Below are positions 53,916 to 64,000 of a stretch of 64,000 nt of DNA, in pieces (within the stretch, counting starts at the first letter, position 1; each line of letters begins with the position of its first letter). The DNA comes from Rhodospirillaceae bacterium (GTDB taxonomy: Bacteria > Pseudomonadota > Alphaproteobacteria > UBA6615), in the NCBI GenBank assembly GCA_018702955.1, contig JABJEK010000044.1, forward strand, positions 1 to 64,000. Direction: 5' to 3'. Under the pieces are notes generated by a model. The model worked only from the letters and a program-made list of their open reading frames with translations, made no database searches and was not told the DNA's origin. The position numbers and the translations under genes are program-made.

Positions 53916-55115
53916 ATGTCCATGAATCGGCAACAACTTGCCCGCGCTATCGATGTGGGGCGTTCATCGACCCTGAATTGCTTCGAAACCACCAAGGATA
54001 TCGCCGGAATCGCAGCGACGATCGCCGATGACGATCCACTCGGACCGTTGTTTCGCAATCGCTATCTGAACGATTCGATCATCTTCAAGGTCGTCGATTC
54101 CATCACCGTCCGCGGCAAACGCCAGCACGGCGTCGAGACCCTCGTCTATTTCCCCTACAACCACGAAAACATGTACGAGGGCGGCGATTCCATCCTGGTC
54201 AGCGACCCGCGCCGGGCGGAGAAGCTGCTAAACAAATGCGGCCTCGACATGAACCGCGAGGACAAGGCGGAAGACGGTCGGTGGGACGTCCAGGTCATGG
54301 AAATGATCGACCAGTTGCCCACCCTCGACCCGTTCCTGCTCAAATGTAAGGCCCAGCAACAAGGCATCGAAGACCGGCTGAACCCCGCCTATTTCAACAT
54401 CAGCCTTGAGGAATGGAACCGCATCCAGAAACCCATCCGTGAGAAAATTGACGCGCTGGTACGCAAGGCCCTTGGCATGGAGGGCGACGATATTGCCACC
54501 GATCCGGATCTGAAGATCAAGATCGAGGAGAATATCTCCAAGTTCCTGAAGAAAATCTGGGAAGCGCGCGACATCGACGGCATCGAGGATTTCGTCTACG
54601 GCATGGAGATGCCGCCCGATCGCGCGCCGGAACTGTTCTTCGCCTGGAAGGCGATTTGCTATTATCAGGTGCAGTTTTCCGGAGTGGAACCGGCGCTGCG
54701 CCGGCTCTTCGCCTGGATCGGTGACCCCAAGACGGCACTTCCTGTCGATTTCGGCGGATTGCGTACCGAGGTCCAGGGCCAAATCAAACGCGATCTCAAG
54801 CAACTCCGGGCGTTGTTTCGCGAAAACTATCTCAGCATCGTCAACATGCTGGAGGCCTATGAGAACAGCTACCGGCAGTTCATCGACGAAAACAATCCTG
54901 CACCCTTCAAAAATTTCCTCAGCGAGGCGGATACCCACTATGTCGATCTGGCGGCCTGTCTGAGCAGCAACTCACACGCCATCAACCTGCTGCAGGATCA
55001 GATCGGGCGCACAGGCGCACAAACCACCAGCGACCAGCATCGCGAGTTGCTCGATTGCATGCTCGGTGTGTTCGGGATCGAGCCGCAATCCGCCGACCTG
55101 CTGATCGCCAGCTAA
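53916..55115 (+). CDS. Unrecognised 399-residue protein
   Basis: No family recognised. The protein is soluble, without signal peptide or membrane segment, and mostly helical and charged. Segments that may help searches are FETTKDIAGIAATIADDDP (19-37), ETLVYFPYNHENMYEGGD (about 74-91), a helical middle around IEENISKFLKKIWEARDIDG, and FFAWKAICYYQVQFSG (about 242-257). No catalytic motif or repeat was seen. GGAG lies 10 nt before the ATG. Codon use matches its neighbours. It is divergent from the nitrile/thiocyanate hydratase cluster and convergent with the TetR gene (4-nt overlap). Confidence 0.75.
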   Translation: MSMNRQQLARAIDVGRSSTLNCFETTKDIAGIAATIADDDPLGPLFRNRYLNDSIIFKVVDSITVRGKRQHGVETLVYFPYNHENMYEGGDSILVSDPRRAEKLLNKCGLDMNREDKAEDGRWDVQVMEMIDQLPTLDPFLLKCKAQQQGIEDRLNPAYFNISLEEWNRIQKPIREKIDALVRKALGMEGDDIATDPDLKIKIEENISKFLKKIWEARDIDGIEDFVYGMEMPPDRAPELFFAWKAICYYQVQFSGVEPALRRLFAWIGDPKTALPVDFGGLRTEVQGQIKRDLKQLRALFRENYLSIVNMLEAYENSYRQFIDENNPAPFKNFLSEADTHYVDLAACLSSNSHAINLLQDQIGRTGAQTTSDQHRELLDCMLGVFGIEPQSADLLIAS

Positions 55116-55684
55116 CCCGAGACCAGGTCAGACGTCAGCAGTTTCAACCGGTGGGCCGCGCGCTCGAGCCGCTCCTCCACCGTGTCCGGCGTATCGCGGG
55201 TCACATGCTCGCCAACGTCATAGAAATACCAGAGCCGGGCCCGGAACGCCGCGTCGGGAGCGCTGAGGCCCGCTTCCTCGAACAACCACCGGGCGGTCGC
55301 CATCCGGCGATCGTCGATCGCGGCGACTGCGGCGGCGACCTCCGGGTCGAACTGGGCCCAGGCGCGCATGGCGTTGTCATACTGGTCGGGGTCTTCGCGG
55401 GCGATGAATTCGAGAATGGATCGCATCTTGTCGATCGGCCCACCTGGCGCCGCCTGGACATGAGCGAGCACCGGATCCGTCTGGCGGCGCGCCCAGAACT
55501 CCGGGAGAGATTTCAGCAGATCCTGACGATTTTTAAAGTGCCAGTAGAAGCTTCCCTTGGTCACCCCGAGGCGTTGCGCGAGGGGCTCGACCTTCACATG
55601 GTCGATGCCGTGCTCGCGCAGCATCTCAAGCGCTTCCGCGAGCCATGAATCCCGGTCCTGAGATTGTTCACGTTTGTTTGTCAT
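55112..55684 (-). CDS. TetR family transcriptional regulator
   Basis: 190-residue regulator. The N-terminal helix-turn-helix (about 28-55) reads PLAQRLGVTKGSFYWHFKNR, a classic TetR recognition region; the C-terminal ligand domain is helical and unassigned. It is divergent from the VOC dioxygenase-like gene, and the shared 191-nt region contains a CCATACG/CGTATGG palindrome that overlaps the predicted -10 of that gene, which implies direct repression. Confidence 0.92.
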   Translation of the reverse strand: MTNKREQSQDRDSWLAEALEMLREHGIDHVKVEPLAQRLGVTKGSFYWHFKNRQDLLKSLPEFWARRQTDPVLAHVQAAPGGPIDKMRSILEFIAREDPDQYDNAMRAWAQFDPEVAAAVAAIDDRRMATARWLFEEAGLSAPDAAFRARLWYFYDVGEHVTRDTPDTVEERLERAAHRLKLLTSDLVSG

Positions 55685-55723
55685 TCATCCGTCACACAAA
55701 TTCAAAGGCCATACGCCAACGCA

Positions 55724-55766
55724 TTGACACCCGCATGACGGCACATTACCATACGGCTGCGTATGG
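55724..55766 (+). promoter_or_regulatory. Promoter and palindromic operator of the VOC gene
   Basis: TTGACA (55724-55729) and TACCAT (55747-55752) with a 17-nt spacer form a promoter reading into the VOC gene. The perfect inverted repeat CCATACG-GCTG-CGTATGG (55749-55766) covers the -10. Additional CCATAC half-sites lie at 55709-55714 and 55775-55780. The adjacent TetR protein is the natural candidate to bind. Confidence 0.7.
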
Positions 55767-55875
55767 ATGAAAGACCATACACGCAACACCGGGCTGGAGG
55801 CTTTCCGAGCCCCGCCTGTTCCGTCTAGACTTACAGCCAACACCGCCACCGACGGCAGTGCAGGAGGAACTTCGT

Positions 55876-56838
55876 ATGACTGAACCCATCATCAGGGTCG
55901 CCGACATCGCTTGGGGCCGTATCAAGTCCCCGGACCTGGACGTGCAGGAAGAATTCCTAACGAACTTCGGGATGATCAAGGTCGAACGCACGAATGACAA
56001 ACTGTTCATGCGCGGCACAGGTGCCAGCCATCATCTCCACGTCACCGAAAAAGGTGATCCCGGTTTCATCAGCCTCGCCTTCCGTGCCGCCAGCGAAGAT
56101 GATCTGCACAAGCTCGCGAAAGAAGCCGAGAGCGCATCCGGCGTCGAGGATATCGATGAGCCCGGCGGCGGCAAGCGGGTACGCCTGATCGAGCCCAACG
56201 GCTACACGATCGAAGTCGTCCATGGCATCGAGGCCGCCGACGAAATCCCGGTCGATCGTCAAGCCTACAATCTTGGAAACATCGACAAATACAAACGCGC
56301 CAACGAACTCTGGCGCAGGGCGCCCGGTCCGGCGACGGTCATGCGGATCGGCCACGGCGTGATCGGCACGCCGAAGATGCACGAATGCACGGCCTGGATT
56401 CGCCATCATATCGGCCTGATCGCCTCCGACGAGGTCTTCGTCGAGGACGACAAGGACAAGGTGATCGCCAGCTTCAACCGCATCGATGGCGGCAAGGAAT
56501 ATGTCGACCACCATGTCTTCCTGTACATCGGTAACGAGAATGCAGGGCTCAATCACATCTCCTTCGAAGTCCCCGACTTCGACGATGTGATGATGGGCCA
56601 CGAGCATCTTCGTGACTCCGGCGACTACGACCATGTCTGGGGTATCGGTCGGCACGTACTCGGTAGCCAGATCTATGACTACTGGAAGGATCCGTATGGC
56701 CGGGTGCACGAGCACTGGGCAGACTCTGATACGCTCAACGCCGAATACGAAACCCGCTACATCCCCGCCGACGAGGGGCTCAAGTCCCAGTGGGGCGAGC
56801 CGGCACCGATGGAATTCATCAATCACGTCAGCCCGTAG
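55876..56838 (+). CDS. VOC family protein, extradiol (catechol 2,3-) dioxygenase-like
   Basis: 320 residues made of two vicinal-oxygen-chelate modules. In the C-terminal module the likely Fe(II) ligands are a His in RIGHGVIGT, a His in GLNHISFEV and the Glu in RVHEHW, the pattern of type I extradiol dioxygenases. AGGAGG 7 nt before the ATG at 55876 is a strong ribosome site; an in-frame ATG six codons earlier is less likely. A single-gene transcript is suggested by its own promoter and the terminator at 56859-56885. The aromatic substrate is unknown. Confidence 0.88.
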   Translation: MTEPIIRVADIAWGRIKSPDLDVQEEFLTNFGMIKVERTNDKLFMRGTGASHHLHVTEKGDPGFISLAFRAASEDDLHKLAKEAESASGVEDIDEPGGGKRVRLIEPNGYTIEVVHGIEAADEIPVDRQAYNLGNIDKYKRANELWRRAPGPATVMRIGHGVIGTPKMHECTAWIRHHIGLIASDEVFVEDDKDKVIASFNRIDGGKEYVDHHVFLYIGNENAGLNHISFEVPDFDDVMMGHEHLRDSGDYDHVWGIGRHVLGSQIYDYWKDPYGRVHEHWADSDTLNAEYETRYIPADEGLKSQWGEPAPMEFINHVSP

Positions 56839-56858
56839 ACGTTCCAGCCTTACAACGC

Positions 56859-56885
56859 ACGGCCCGGCAGCACATGCCGGGCCGT
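56859..56885 (+). terminator. Rho-independent-like terminator after the VOC gene
   Basis: Perfect 11-bp stem ACGGCCCGGCA/TGCCGGGCCGT with a 5-nt loop, 20 nt past the stop, followed by TTGCGTTTA. The stem resembles that of the terminator at 1508-1541 (shared GGCCCGGC core). Confidence 0.75.
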
Positions 56886-56964
56886 TTGCGTTTATTGCGG
56901 CACTCACTTGGCGCAACGCCGGATTTCTGGCACAGAGAGCCTCCATTCGAAGGCCCGGCAGAAC

Positions 56965-58635
56965 ATGACAGATACCGAGAACCCCGAGACCGAAGATACG
57001 CCGCGCGATTTCATTCGCGACCGCATTCGCGCCGATCTCGACAGCGGTCAGAATGATGCGATCGTCACCCGGTTTCCGCCGGAACCGAACGGCTACCTCC
57101 ATATCGGTCATGCCAAGTCGATCTGCCTGAATTTCGGTGTGGCGGCGGAGTTCGGCGGGACCTGCAACCTGCGCTTCGACGACACCAACCCCGCCCGCGA
57201 GGATGCCGCCTATATCACGGCCATCCAGGATGACGTGCGCTGGCTCGGCTTCGACTGGGGCGAAAACCTATTCCACGCGTCAGACAATTTCGAGCAGCTC
57301 TATGCCTGGGCTCAAAATCTGATTGAAGGCGGCCTCGCCTATGTGGACGACCTGTCGGCCGAGGAGATGCGCGAATATCGCGGCACCCTGACCGAACCCG
57401 GCCGCCCGAGCCCGCATCGCGACCGCACGGCGGAAGAAAGTCTCGATCTGTTCGCGCGCATGCGCGCCGGCGAGTTCGAGGATGGCGACCGTGTGCTCCG
57501 GGCCAGGATCGACATGGCCTCGGGCAATATCAACCTGCGCGACCCGGTGCTGTACCGGATCATCCGCGCCGACCATCCCCGCACCGGTGATGCCTGGTGC
57601 ATCTATCCGACCTACGATTTCGCCCACGGCCAGTCCGACGCGATCGAGCATGTTACCCACTCGCTGTGCACCCTGGAGTTCGAGGATCACCGCCCGCTCT
57701 ATGACTGGTTGCTCGAGAACCTCCCGGTGCCCGCCCGGCCCCGCCAGTTTGAGTTCGGCCGCCTGAACCTGGGTCACACGGTGCTGTCGAAGCGCCGTCT
57801 GATCCAGCTCGTCGAGGAAGGCCATGTCGCCGGCTGGGACGACCCGCGCATGCCGACCGTTACCGGGCTGCGCCGTCGCGGCGTGCCACCCGAAGCGATC
57901 CGCGACTTCATCGGCCGACTGGGTATCACCAAGGCCGACGGGATGGTCGAGATGTCGTATCTCGAGAACACGATCCGCGAGCATCTCAATCAGACAGCGC
58001 CGCGCCGGATGGGCGTGCTCGACCCGATCAAGCTGGTGATCGAGAATTACCCCGAGGGCCAGACCGAAGAGCTGGACGGGGTGAACAACCCCACCGACGA
58101 GAGCGCGGGCACGCGCAAGGTTCCGTTCGGGCGCGAGCTCTGGGTCGAACGCGACGACTATATGGACGACGCGCCGAAGAAATTCCGCCGCCTGACCGTT
58201 GGCCGGGAGGTACGGCTGCGCTTCGCCTATTACGTGACCTGCACGGATGTGATCAAGGACGCGGACGGCAACGTGACCGAGGTTCGCTGCACCTATGATC
58301 CCGAAAGCCGTGGCGGCGATTCACCCGATGGCCGCAAGGTCCGCGGCACGATCCACTGGGTCTCCGCGGCCCATGCAGAGACCGCCGAAGTGCGCCTCTA
58401 CGACGACCTGTTCACCGCCGAGGAACCGGGCAAGGAGCGCGACTGGATCGAGGACCTCAACCCGGCCTCACTCGAAGTTCGAAGCACCTGCTATCTGGAG
58501 CCCGCCCTGGCCGACGACGACGGCGTGGTCCAGTTCGAGCGGCTGGGGTATTTCGCCCCAGACGCGGACTCGGCACCCGGTGCGCTCGTGTTCAACCGCA
58601 CGGTCAGCCTGCGCGACAGCAAGCCCAAGGGATAG
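56965..58635 (+). CDS. glnS: Glutamine-tRNA ligase
   Basis: Class I aminoacyl-tRNA synthetase charging tRNA-Gln, 556 residues. The HIGH-type motif is [15 protein letters not shown] (about 37-51), the KMSKS-equivalent is VLSKRRL (near 272-278), and the GlnRS-specific anticodon-binding beta barrels occupy the C-terminal third. GlnRS is present in only part of the alphaproteobacteria; others use the GatCAB amidation route. The start at 56965 gives the usual short polar leader before [11 protein letters not shown]. Confidence 0.95.
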   Translation: MTDTENPETEDTPRDFIRDRIRADLDSGQNDAIVTRFPPEPNGYLHIGHAKSICLNFGVAAEFGGTCNLRFDDTNPAREDAAYITAIQDDVRWLGFDWGENLFHASDNFEQLYAWAQNLIEGGLAYVDDLSAEEMREYRGTLTEPGRPSPHRDRTAEESLDLFARMRAGEFEDGDRVLRARIDMASGNINLRDPVLYRIIRADHPRTGDAWCIYPTYDFAHGQSDAIEHVTHSLCTLEFEDHRPLYDWLLENLPVPARPRQFEFGRLNLGHTVLSKRRLIQLVEEGHVAGWDDPRMPTVTGLRRRGVPPEAIRDFIGRLGITKADGMVEMSYLENTIREHLNQTAPRRMGVLDPIKLVIENYPEGQTEELDGVNNPTDESAGTRKVPFGRELWVERDDYMDDAPKKFRRLTVGREVRLRFAYYVTCTDVIKDADGNVTEVRCTYDPESRGGDSPDGRKVRGTIHWVSAAHAETAEVRLYDDLFTAEEPGKERDWIEDLNPASLEVRSTCYLEPALADDDGVVQFERLGYFAPDADSAPGALVFNRTVSLRDSKPKG

Positions 58636-58700
58636 AAGACCGGGGCCGGGCGACCGAAACCTTCAAACGTGTATACGCATCTTGCGAACGGAGCATTCAA

Positions 58701-59081
58701 ATGGAAATCAACATCCCGGAAGTCCTCGCCGAAGTGACGGCAGCCCACGACCGCTACGAGGCCGCGCTGACGACCAACGATGTCGATGTGCTGAACGAGC
58801 TGTTCTGGACCAACGATCTGACCCTGCGCTACGGCATCGGTGAGAACCTCTACGGCCATGACCAGATCGCCGGGTTCCGCGCCGCGCGCGATCCCAGCGA
58901 CGTGGCCCGCACGACCGGGCCCGTGATCGTCACCACCTACGGCCGGGACTTCGGCACCGCGAACCTGGAATTCTATCGCGAGAGCATGGGCGACGGGACC
59001 GGCCGCCAGAGCCAGAGCTGGGCGCGCATGCCCGAGGGCTGGCGCATCGTCGCCGCCCATGTGAGCGTCATCGGGAAATAG
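58701..59081 (+). CDS. AtzH-like/SnoaL-fold protein (DUF3225)
   Basis: 126-residue cone-fold protein of the NTF2-like superfamily. The family pattern is visible: [21 protein letters not shown], then [22 protein letters not shown], and the end [13 protein letters not shown]. Members such as AtzH accompany amidases in the breakdown of triazines and ureas, but here no amidase is adjacent. ACGGAG lies 9 nt before the ATG. It is separated from glnS by 65 nt and followed by a bidirectional terminator. Confidence 0.82.
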   Translation: MEINIPEVLAEVTAAHDRYEAALTTNDVDVLNELFWTNDLTLRYGIGENLYGHDQIAGFRAARDPSDVARTTGPVIVTTYGRDFGTANLEFYRESMGDGTGRQSQSWARMPEGWRIVAAHVSVIGK

Positions 59082-59085
59082 AAAA

Positions 59086-59105
59086 GGCCGCTCCGGAGAG
59101 CGGCC
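59086..59105. terminator. Bidirectional terminator between the AtzH-like and PEPCK genes
   Basis: Stem GGCCGCTC/GAGCGGCC with a CGGA tetraloop between two convergent genes. It is followed by CTTTCAATT on the plus strand and by TTTTCTATTTCC on the minus strand, so it can serve both. Confidence 0.75.
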
Positions 59106-59132
59106 CTTTCAATTCTGTATCGGGCGTCGGGT

Positions 59133-60962
<1,830 letters not shown>

Positions 60963-61108
60963 CTTGACGTCCCCTCCGGCGATCTTTGTCGCCTGTTTTC
61001 CTATACGAGAATTATCAAACTATAAGCCAAAGGACTCGGCCTATGTAAACAGCCCGCCGAGATTATTCTGGGGGCGAAATGACGCATTTTTCACTGTGGG
61101 TTTGTTCG

Positions 61109-62545
61109 CTATGCACGCGGTCGGCGCGCTTCCGTTCCAACGGTCGCAATTCGCAGGATATTGGTGCGGCCCGGTGTCCCGAACGGCACCCCTGCGGTGA
61201 TGACCAACCGGTCGCCGGTTTTGGCGAACTCCTCGCTCTCTGCGACCCGGCTGGCCCGGATCACCATGTCGAGGAAACTGGTCGTGTCTTCAGTCTCCAC
61301 GCAATGCACACCCCAGGCCAGCGCCAGGCGCCGCGCGGTCTGGACGACCGGCGTCAGCACCAGGATCGGCACCTTGGGCCGTTCGCGCGAGGCGCGCAGC
61401 CCGGTGGAGCCCGACGCCGTGTAGCAAACGATGGCCGCCGCCTTGAGGGTTTCGGCCACCTGGCGCGCCGCCAGCGTGATCGCGTCCGCCGATGTCGTCT
61501 CGGGAACCGTGCGCCCCGCATCGATCGTATCGCGGAACTGCGGGTCGCCCTCTACCGAGCGCGCGACCCTGTCCATCACTTCCACCGCTTCGAGGGGATG
61601 TGCACCCGCCGCCGATTCCCCTGACAGCATGACGGCGTCCGCGCCTTCGAAAACGGCGTTCGCCACATCCGACACCTCGGCCCGGGTCGGCACAGGTGCT
61701 TCGATCATGGATTCCAGCATCTGCGTCGCCACCACCACCGGTTTGCCGGCAATGCGCGACGCCCGGGTGATGGCTTTCTGAATGCCCGGCACCTGTTCGA
61801 CCGGCAACTCCACACCCAGATCACCGCGCGCAACCATAACGCCATCCGCGACCTCGATGATCTCGTCCAGAAAATCGAGCGCCTGCGGCTTCTCGATCTT
61901 GGCCATCACAGCCGCACGGCCGGCGACAATCTTCTTGGCCTCGGCCACATCGTCGGGCCGCTGCACGAAGGACAGTGCCACCCAGTCCACATCCAGCGTC
62001 ATCGCGAAATCCAGATCGCGGCGATCCTTGGGCGACAAGGCGGGAACCGGCAAAGTCACATCCGGCACGTTCACGCCCTTGTTGGAGGAGAGCGGCCCGC
62101 CGACGATCACCTTCGTATCGGCGTAATCCTTCCCCGCCTCGACCACTTCCAGCCGGATCTTGCCATCATCGATCAACAGACTGGCGCCGGCTTCGATCGC
62201 CTGGAAAATTTCCTTGTGGGGCAGCTCGGCACCGGTGGCATCGCCCGGCCCGTGCTTGAGCTCAAGCCGGAAGGACGCGCCCTCCTCCAGAACCGTGCCA
62301 TCGGCGATCTTGCCGACCCGCAGCTTCGGCCCCTGGAGGTCGACCAGGATGCAGATCGGACGCCCGAGCTCCGCCTCGATCGCGCGGATACGCGCATGCA
62401 TGGCCCGCACATCGTCATGGGTGCCGTGGCTCATATTCAAACGGAATGCGTCCGCGCCGGCCTGAAACAATGCGCGGATCATTTCTTCCGATGAACTCGC
62501 CGGACCGAGGGTGGCCAGGACCTTTACGTTTCGAACACGGCGCAT
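61109..62545 (-). CDS. pyk: Pyruvate kinase
   Basis: Final step of glycolysis, PEP plus ADP to pyruvate and ATP, 478 residues. The N-terminal barrel has KVLATLGPASSS, RLNMSHGTH and the catalytic region VARGDLGVEL; a B-domain insert and the C-terminal allosteric domain (AADAITLAARQVAETL, CYTASGSTGL) follow. The start at 62545 (GGGAAG 7 nt upstream) is preferred over an in-frame one 17 codons earlier that would run into the DksA-like gene. It is 31 nt downstream of that gene. Confidence 0.95.
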   Translation of the reverse strand: MRRVRNVKVLATLGPASSSEEMIRALFQAGADAFRLNMSHGTHDDVRAMHARIRAIEAELGRPICILVDLQGPKLRVGKIADGTVLEEGASFRLELKHGPGDATGAELPHKEIFQAIEAGASLLIDDGKIRLEVVEAGKDYADTKVIVGGPLSSNKGVNVPDVTLPVPALSPKDRRDLDFAMTLDVDWVALSFVQRPDDVAEAKKIVAGRAAVMAKIEKPQALDFLDEIIEVADGVMVARGDLGVELPVEQVPGIQKAITRASRIAGKPVVVATQMLESMIEAPVPTRAEVSDVANAVFEGADAVMLSGESAAGAHPLEAVEVMDRVARSVEGDPQFRDTIDAGRTVPETTSADAITLAARQVAETLKAAAIVCYTASGSTGLRASRERPKVPILVLTPVVQTARRLALAWGVHCVETEDTTSFLDMVIRASRVAESEEFAKTGDRLVITAGVPFGTPGRTNILRIATVGTEARRPRA

Positions 62546-62576
62546 AACGGACTTCCCAAATACCTTTACGTTCAGC

Positions 62577-62915
62577 TCACTTCGCGCAATCGACACATTG
62601 GGCCGCCGCCGGATCGACCTCCAAGCGCTTCACCGGGATGTCGGTCCCGCATGTCATGCAGTAGCCATACTCTCCATCGTCGAGCCGGGACAACGCCGCC
62701 GAGATGAGTCGCAGCCGGAGTTGGCGCCGATCTTCCTCGGCCTGGGCCATCGCCTGCACCTGCAATGCATCCATACGCGACAGCCGGCCCACGCTCTGCT
62801 GGTCCAACGTGACCGGCGTGCGGTTCTCGGATGTCGCGGCGCTCGATTCCGTTAATGCGGCACGTTCGGCCAGGAGCGTCTCGCGCCAGCCCTCAAGGTC
62901 CAGTTTCTCTGCCAT
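62577..62915 (-). CDS. TraR/DksA family zinc finger protein
   Basis: 112-residue protein with a helical coiled-coil N-terminus (LEGWRETLLAERAALTES) and a four-Cys zinc finger near the C-terminus (YCMTCGTDIPVKRLEV then CVDC). It is shorter than DksA and lacks the acidic DxxDxA tip, though RMDALQVQAMAQ is similar, so a role at the RNA polymerase secondary channel is possible but not certain. The start at 62915 gives a family-like N-terminus; the frame is open much farther but overlaps the divergent SDR promoter. Confidence 0.85.
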   Translation of the reverse strand: MAEKLDLEGWRETLLAERAALTESSAATSENRTPVTLDQQSVGRLSRMDALQVQAMAQAEEDRRQLRLRLISAALSRLDDGEYGYCMTCGTDIPVKRLEVDPAAAQCVDCAK

Positions 62916-63034
62916 GGCTGCATTGGGAGCCGACTTCGACACGAAATCAAGTCGTGTCTGACGCCGCGCCCGTCTCTGCCTTCCAACGAACTTTGCGGCT
63001 ACACTCGCACTGAACTGAAAATCAGGGGACGCAA

Positions 63035-63811
63035 ATGGCACGTTTCGAAGACAGGGTCTGCATCATCACAGGCGGCGCGAGCGGAATCGGGGCGGAGACC
63101 GCGCGCCGGTATGTGCGCGACGGCGGACGGGTTGTTATCGGTGATGTCGATGAAGCCCTCGGCGGCGCCATCGCCGACGAAATCGGTGATGCAGCTGCAT
63201 TCGCCCCCATCGACGTCTCCGACCCGGATTCCTGCGCTTCCGGCGTTGCATTCACGGTTGCGACCTTCGGACGGCTCGACGGGCTGGTGAACAGCGCCAT
63301 CCGCATGGGCCCGGCCCCGCTGGAGGACCTGTCCCTGGCGGACTGGAACAAGGTCGTGGATGTGGGACTGACCGGTACGTTCCTGATGACCCAGGCTGCC
63401 GGCCGCTGGTGGATCGATAACGAAAACCCCGGCGCGGTGGTGAACCTTTCGTCGACCGGCGGGCTGCATCCATACAACCTGGCGGGGGCCTACAGCACCA
63501 CCAAAGCCGGCGTGATTATGCTGTCGAAACAGTTCGGGCTGGAATGGGCAAAGCACCATATCCGCGTCAACGCAGTCTGCCCCGGCCACACCGAGACGCC
63601 GCTCACGGCATACATGCGTGACCCCGCCGTCAAGCAGGCGCGCGCCGATGTAACGCCGCTGGGCCGGGTCGGCCAGCCCGAGGACATCGCCGAGGGCATT
63701 CTCTATCTGCTGTCGGACGACGCGTCCTACGTGACCGCCTCGACGCTGGATATCGACGGCGGCATGGCGCGCAGCCTGTTCAACCACATGCCCGGGCGGA
63801 AGTGGGACTAA
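63035..63811 (+). CDS. SDR family oxidoreductase
   Basis: Classical short-chain dehydrogenase, 258 residues. The cofactor motif TGGASGIG (12-19) with Asp37-type end (IGDVDEA) suggests NAD(H); NSAIR replaces the usual NNAG, and the catalytic residues are Ser in NLSSTGG and Tyr-x3-Lys in YSTTKAG. The C-terminal LDIDGGMAR is standard. AGGGGA lies 6 nt before the ATG. Divergent from the DksA-like gene. Substrate unknown. Confidence 0.9.
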   Translation: MARFEDRVCIITGGASGIGAETARRYVRDGGRVVIGDVDEALGGAIADEIGDAAAFAPIDVSDPDSCASGVAFTVATFGRLDGLVNSAIRMGPAPLEDLSLADWNKVVDVGLTGTFLMTQAAGRWWIDNENPGAVVNLSSTGGLHPYNLAGAYSTTKAGVIMLSKQFGLEWAKHHIRVNAVCPGHTETPLTAYMRDPAVKQARADVTPLGRVGQPEDIAEGILYLLSDDASYVTASTLDIDGGMARSLFNHMPGRKWD

Positions 63812-63826
63812 AGCTTTGCGCCAGGA

Positions 63827-64000
63827 TCACGCCGGCGGGCGGTCCAGCCCGTAATGCTCACGCAGGGTCGTGCCGGTATATTCGGTCCGGAACAGCCCGC
63901 GCGCCTGGAGGATGGGGACAACCCCGTCGATAAACGCGTCGAGCATGCCGGGAAAGATCGGCGGCATGACATTGAAGCCGTCAGCGGCACCGTCCTGAAA
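63827..64000 (-). CDS. NtaA/SnaA-type flavin-dependent monooxygenase (3' end only)
   Basis: The last 57 codons of a gene that enters from the right edge. The translated end contains [17 protein letters not shown] and [18 protein letters not shown], a hallmark C-terminus of the nitrilotriacetate/dibenzothiophene-desulfurising monooxygenase group (luciferase-like, FMNH2-dependent). The stop is 16 nt from the convergent SDR stop. The substrate cannot be inferred from this fragment. Confidence 0.8.
   Translation of the reverse strand, partial: FQDGAADGFNVMPPIFPGMLDAFIDGVVPILQARGLFRTEYTGTTLREHYGLDRPPA

Noticed and set aside
60963..61108. A promoter with TTTACA and TATAGT before the PEPCK gene
   Set aside because: The spacing of 19 nt is poor and several other TATA-like hexamers occur nearby, so no single promoter could be supported.
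62577..63041. A longer N-terminus for the DksA-like protein (154 residues)
   Set aside because: The extra 42 residues are basic and unlike the family, and they overlap the start of the divergent SDR gene; the ATG at 62915 gives the usual N-terminus.

Overview
The window is a gene-dense, GC-rich, wholly chromosomal-looking stretch of an alphaproteobacterium. Support comes from a MipZ division ATPase beside a J-domain gene, a phasin with TGCA-palindrome operators, ClpS/ClpA, bactofilin, an orphan Hpt/response-regulator pair, GANTC (CcrM-type) sites in a promoter, and many short ATGA-type gene overlaps. The mix of leucine catabolism, iron uptake, extradiol-type and nitrile/thiocyanate-type enzymes fits a free-living, probably Rhodospirillales-like heterotroph; the order is an inference. 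I saw no rRNA, tRNA, insertion sequence, prophage or CRISPR array.

Layout. 1-6.9 kb: the 5' part of clpA, clpS, a phasin gene with its own promoter and terminator, an alpha/beta hydrolase, a lipoprotein, a D,D-carboxypeptidase with a SPOR domain, a MaoC-type hydratase and a flavin-dependent oxidoreductase. 7-18.4 kb: one long minus-strand run with sugar-nucleotide genes (phosphomannomutase, UDP-glucose dehydrogenase, GalU), a J-domain membrane protein, a VWA-like protein, MipZ, a molybdopterin oxidoreductase whose stop overlaps the mipZ start, and three tandem secreted DUF3179 proteins. 18.7-25.9 kb: a uracil-DNA glycosylase family gene, a 2OG-Fe(II) oxygenase, a glutamine synthetase family enzyme, an orphan CoxL-type molybdenum hydroxylase and an iron alcohol dehydrogenase. 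26.3-30.4 kb: leucine dehydrogenase, then a ferric-iron ABC transporter preceded by two Fur-like boxes but lacking an ATPase gene.

30.4-45.2 kb is dominated by leucine degradation. One operon is mccB - methylglutaconyl-CoA hydratase - potassium channel - mccA - HMG-CoA lyase. A second is liuR - isovaleryl-CoA dehydrogenase - RidA - two SDRs - carbonic anhydrase - acyl-CoA dehydrogenase (- isomerase). With leucine dehydrogenase at 26.3 kb this covers deamination and every step after the branched-chain keto acid dehydrogenase, down to acetoacetate and acetyl-CoA. The embedded K+ channel and carbonic anhydrase may support the bicarbonate- and K+-dependent carboxylase.

45-64 kb: smpB, dapA, a lytic transglycosylase, a haloacid dehalogenase, a threonine dehydratase-like enzyme, a bactofilin/LytM pair, a three-gene nitrile hydratase/thiocyanate hydrolase-like cluster with a split beta subunit, an unrecognised 399-residue gene, a TetR regulator with a palindromic operator in front of a divergent VOC dioxygenase-like gene, glnS, an AtzH-like protein, GTP-type PEP carboxykinase, pyruvate kinase, a DksA-type zinc finger protein, an SDR, and the 3' end of an NtaA-type monooxygenase gene. 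The best candidates for new biology are the K+ channel and carbonic anhydrase inside the leucine operons, the split cobalt hydratase cluster with its unknown divergent neighbour, and the DUF3179 triplet.
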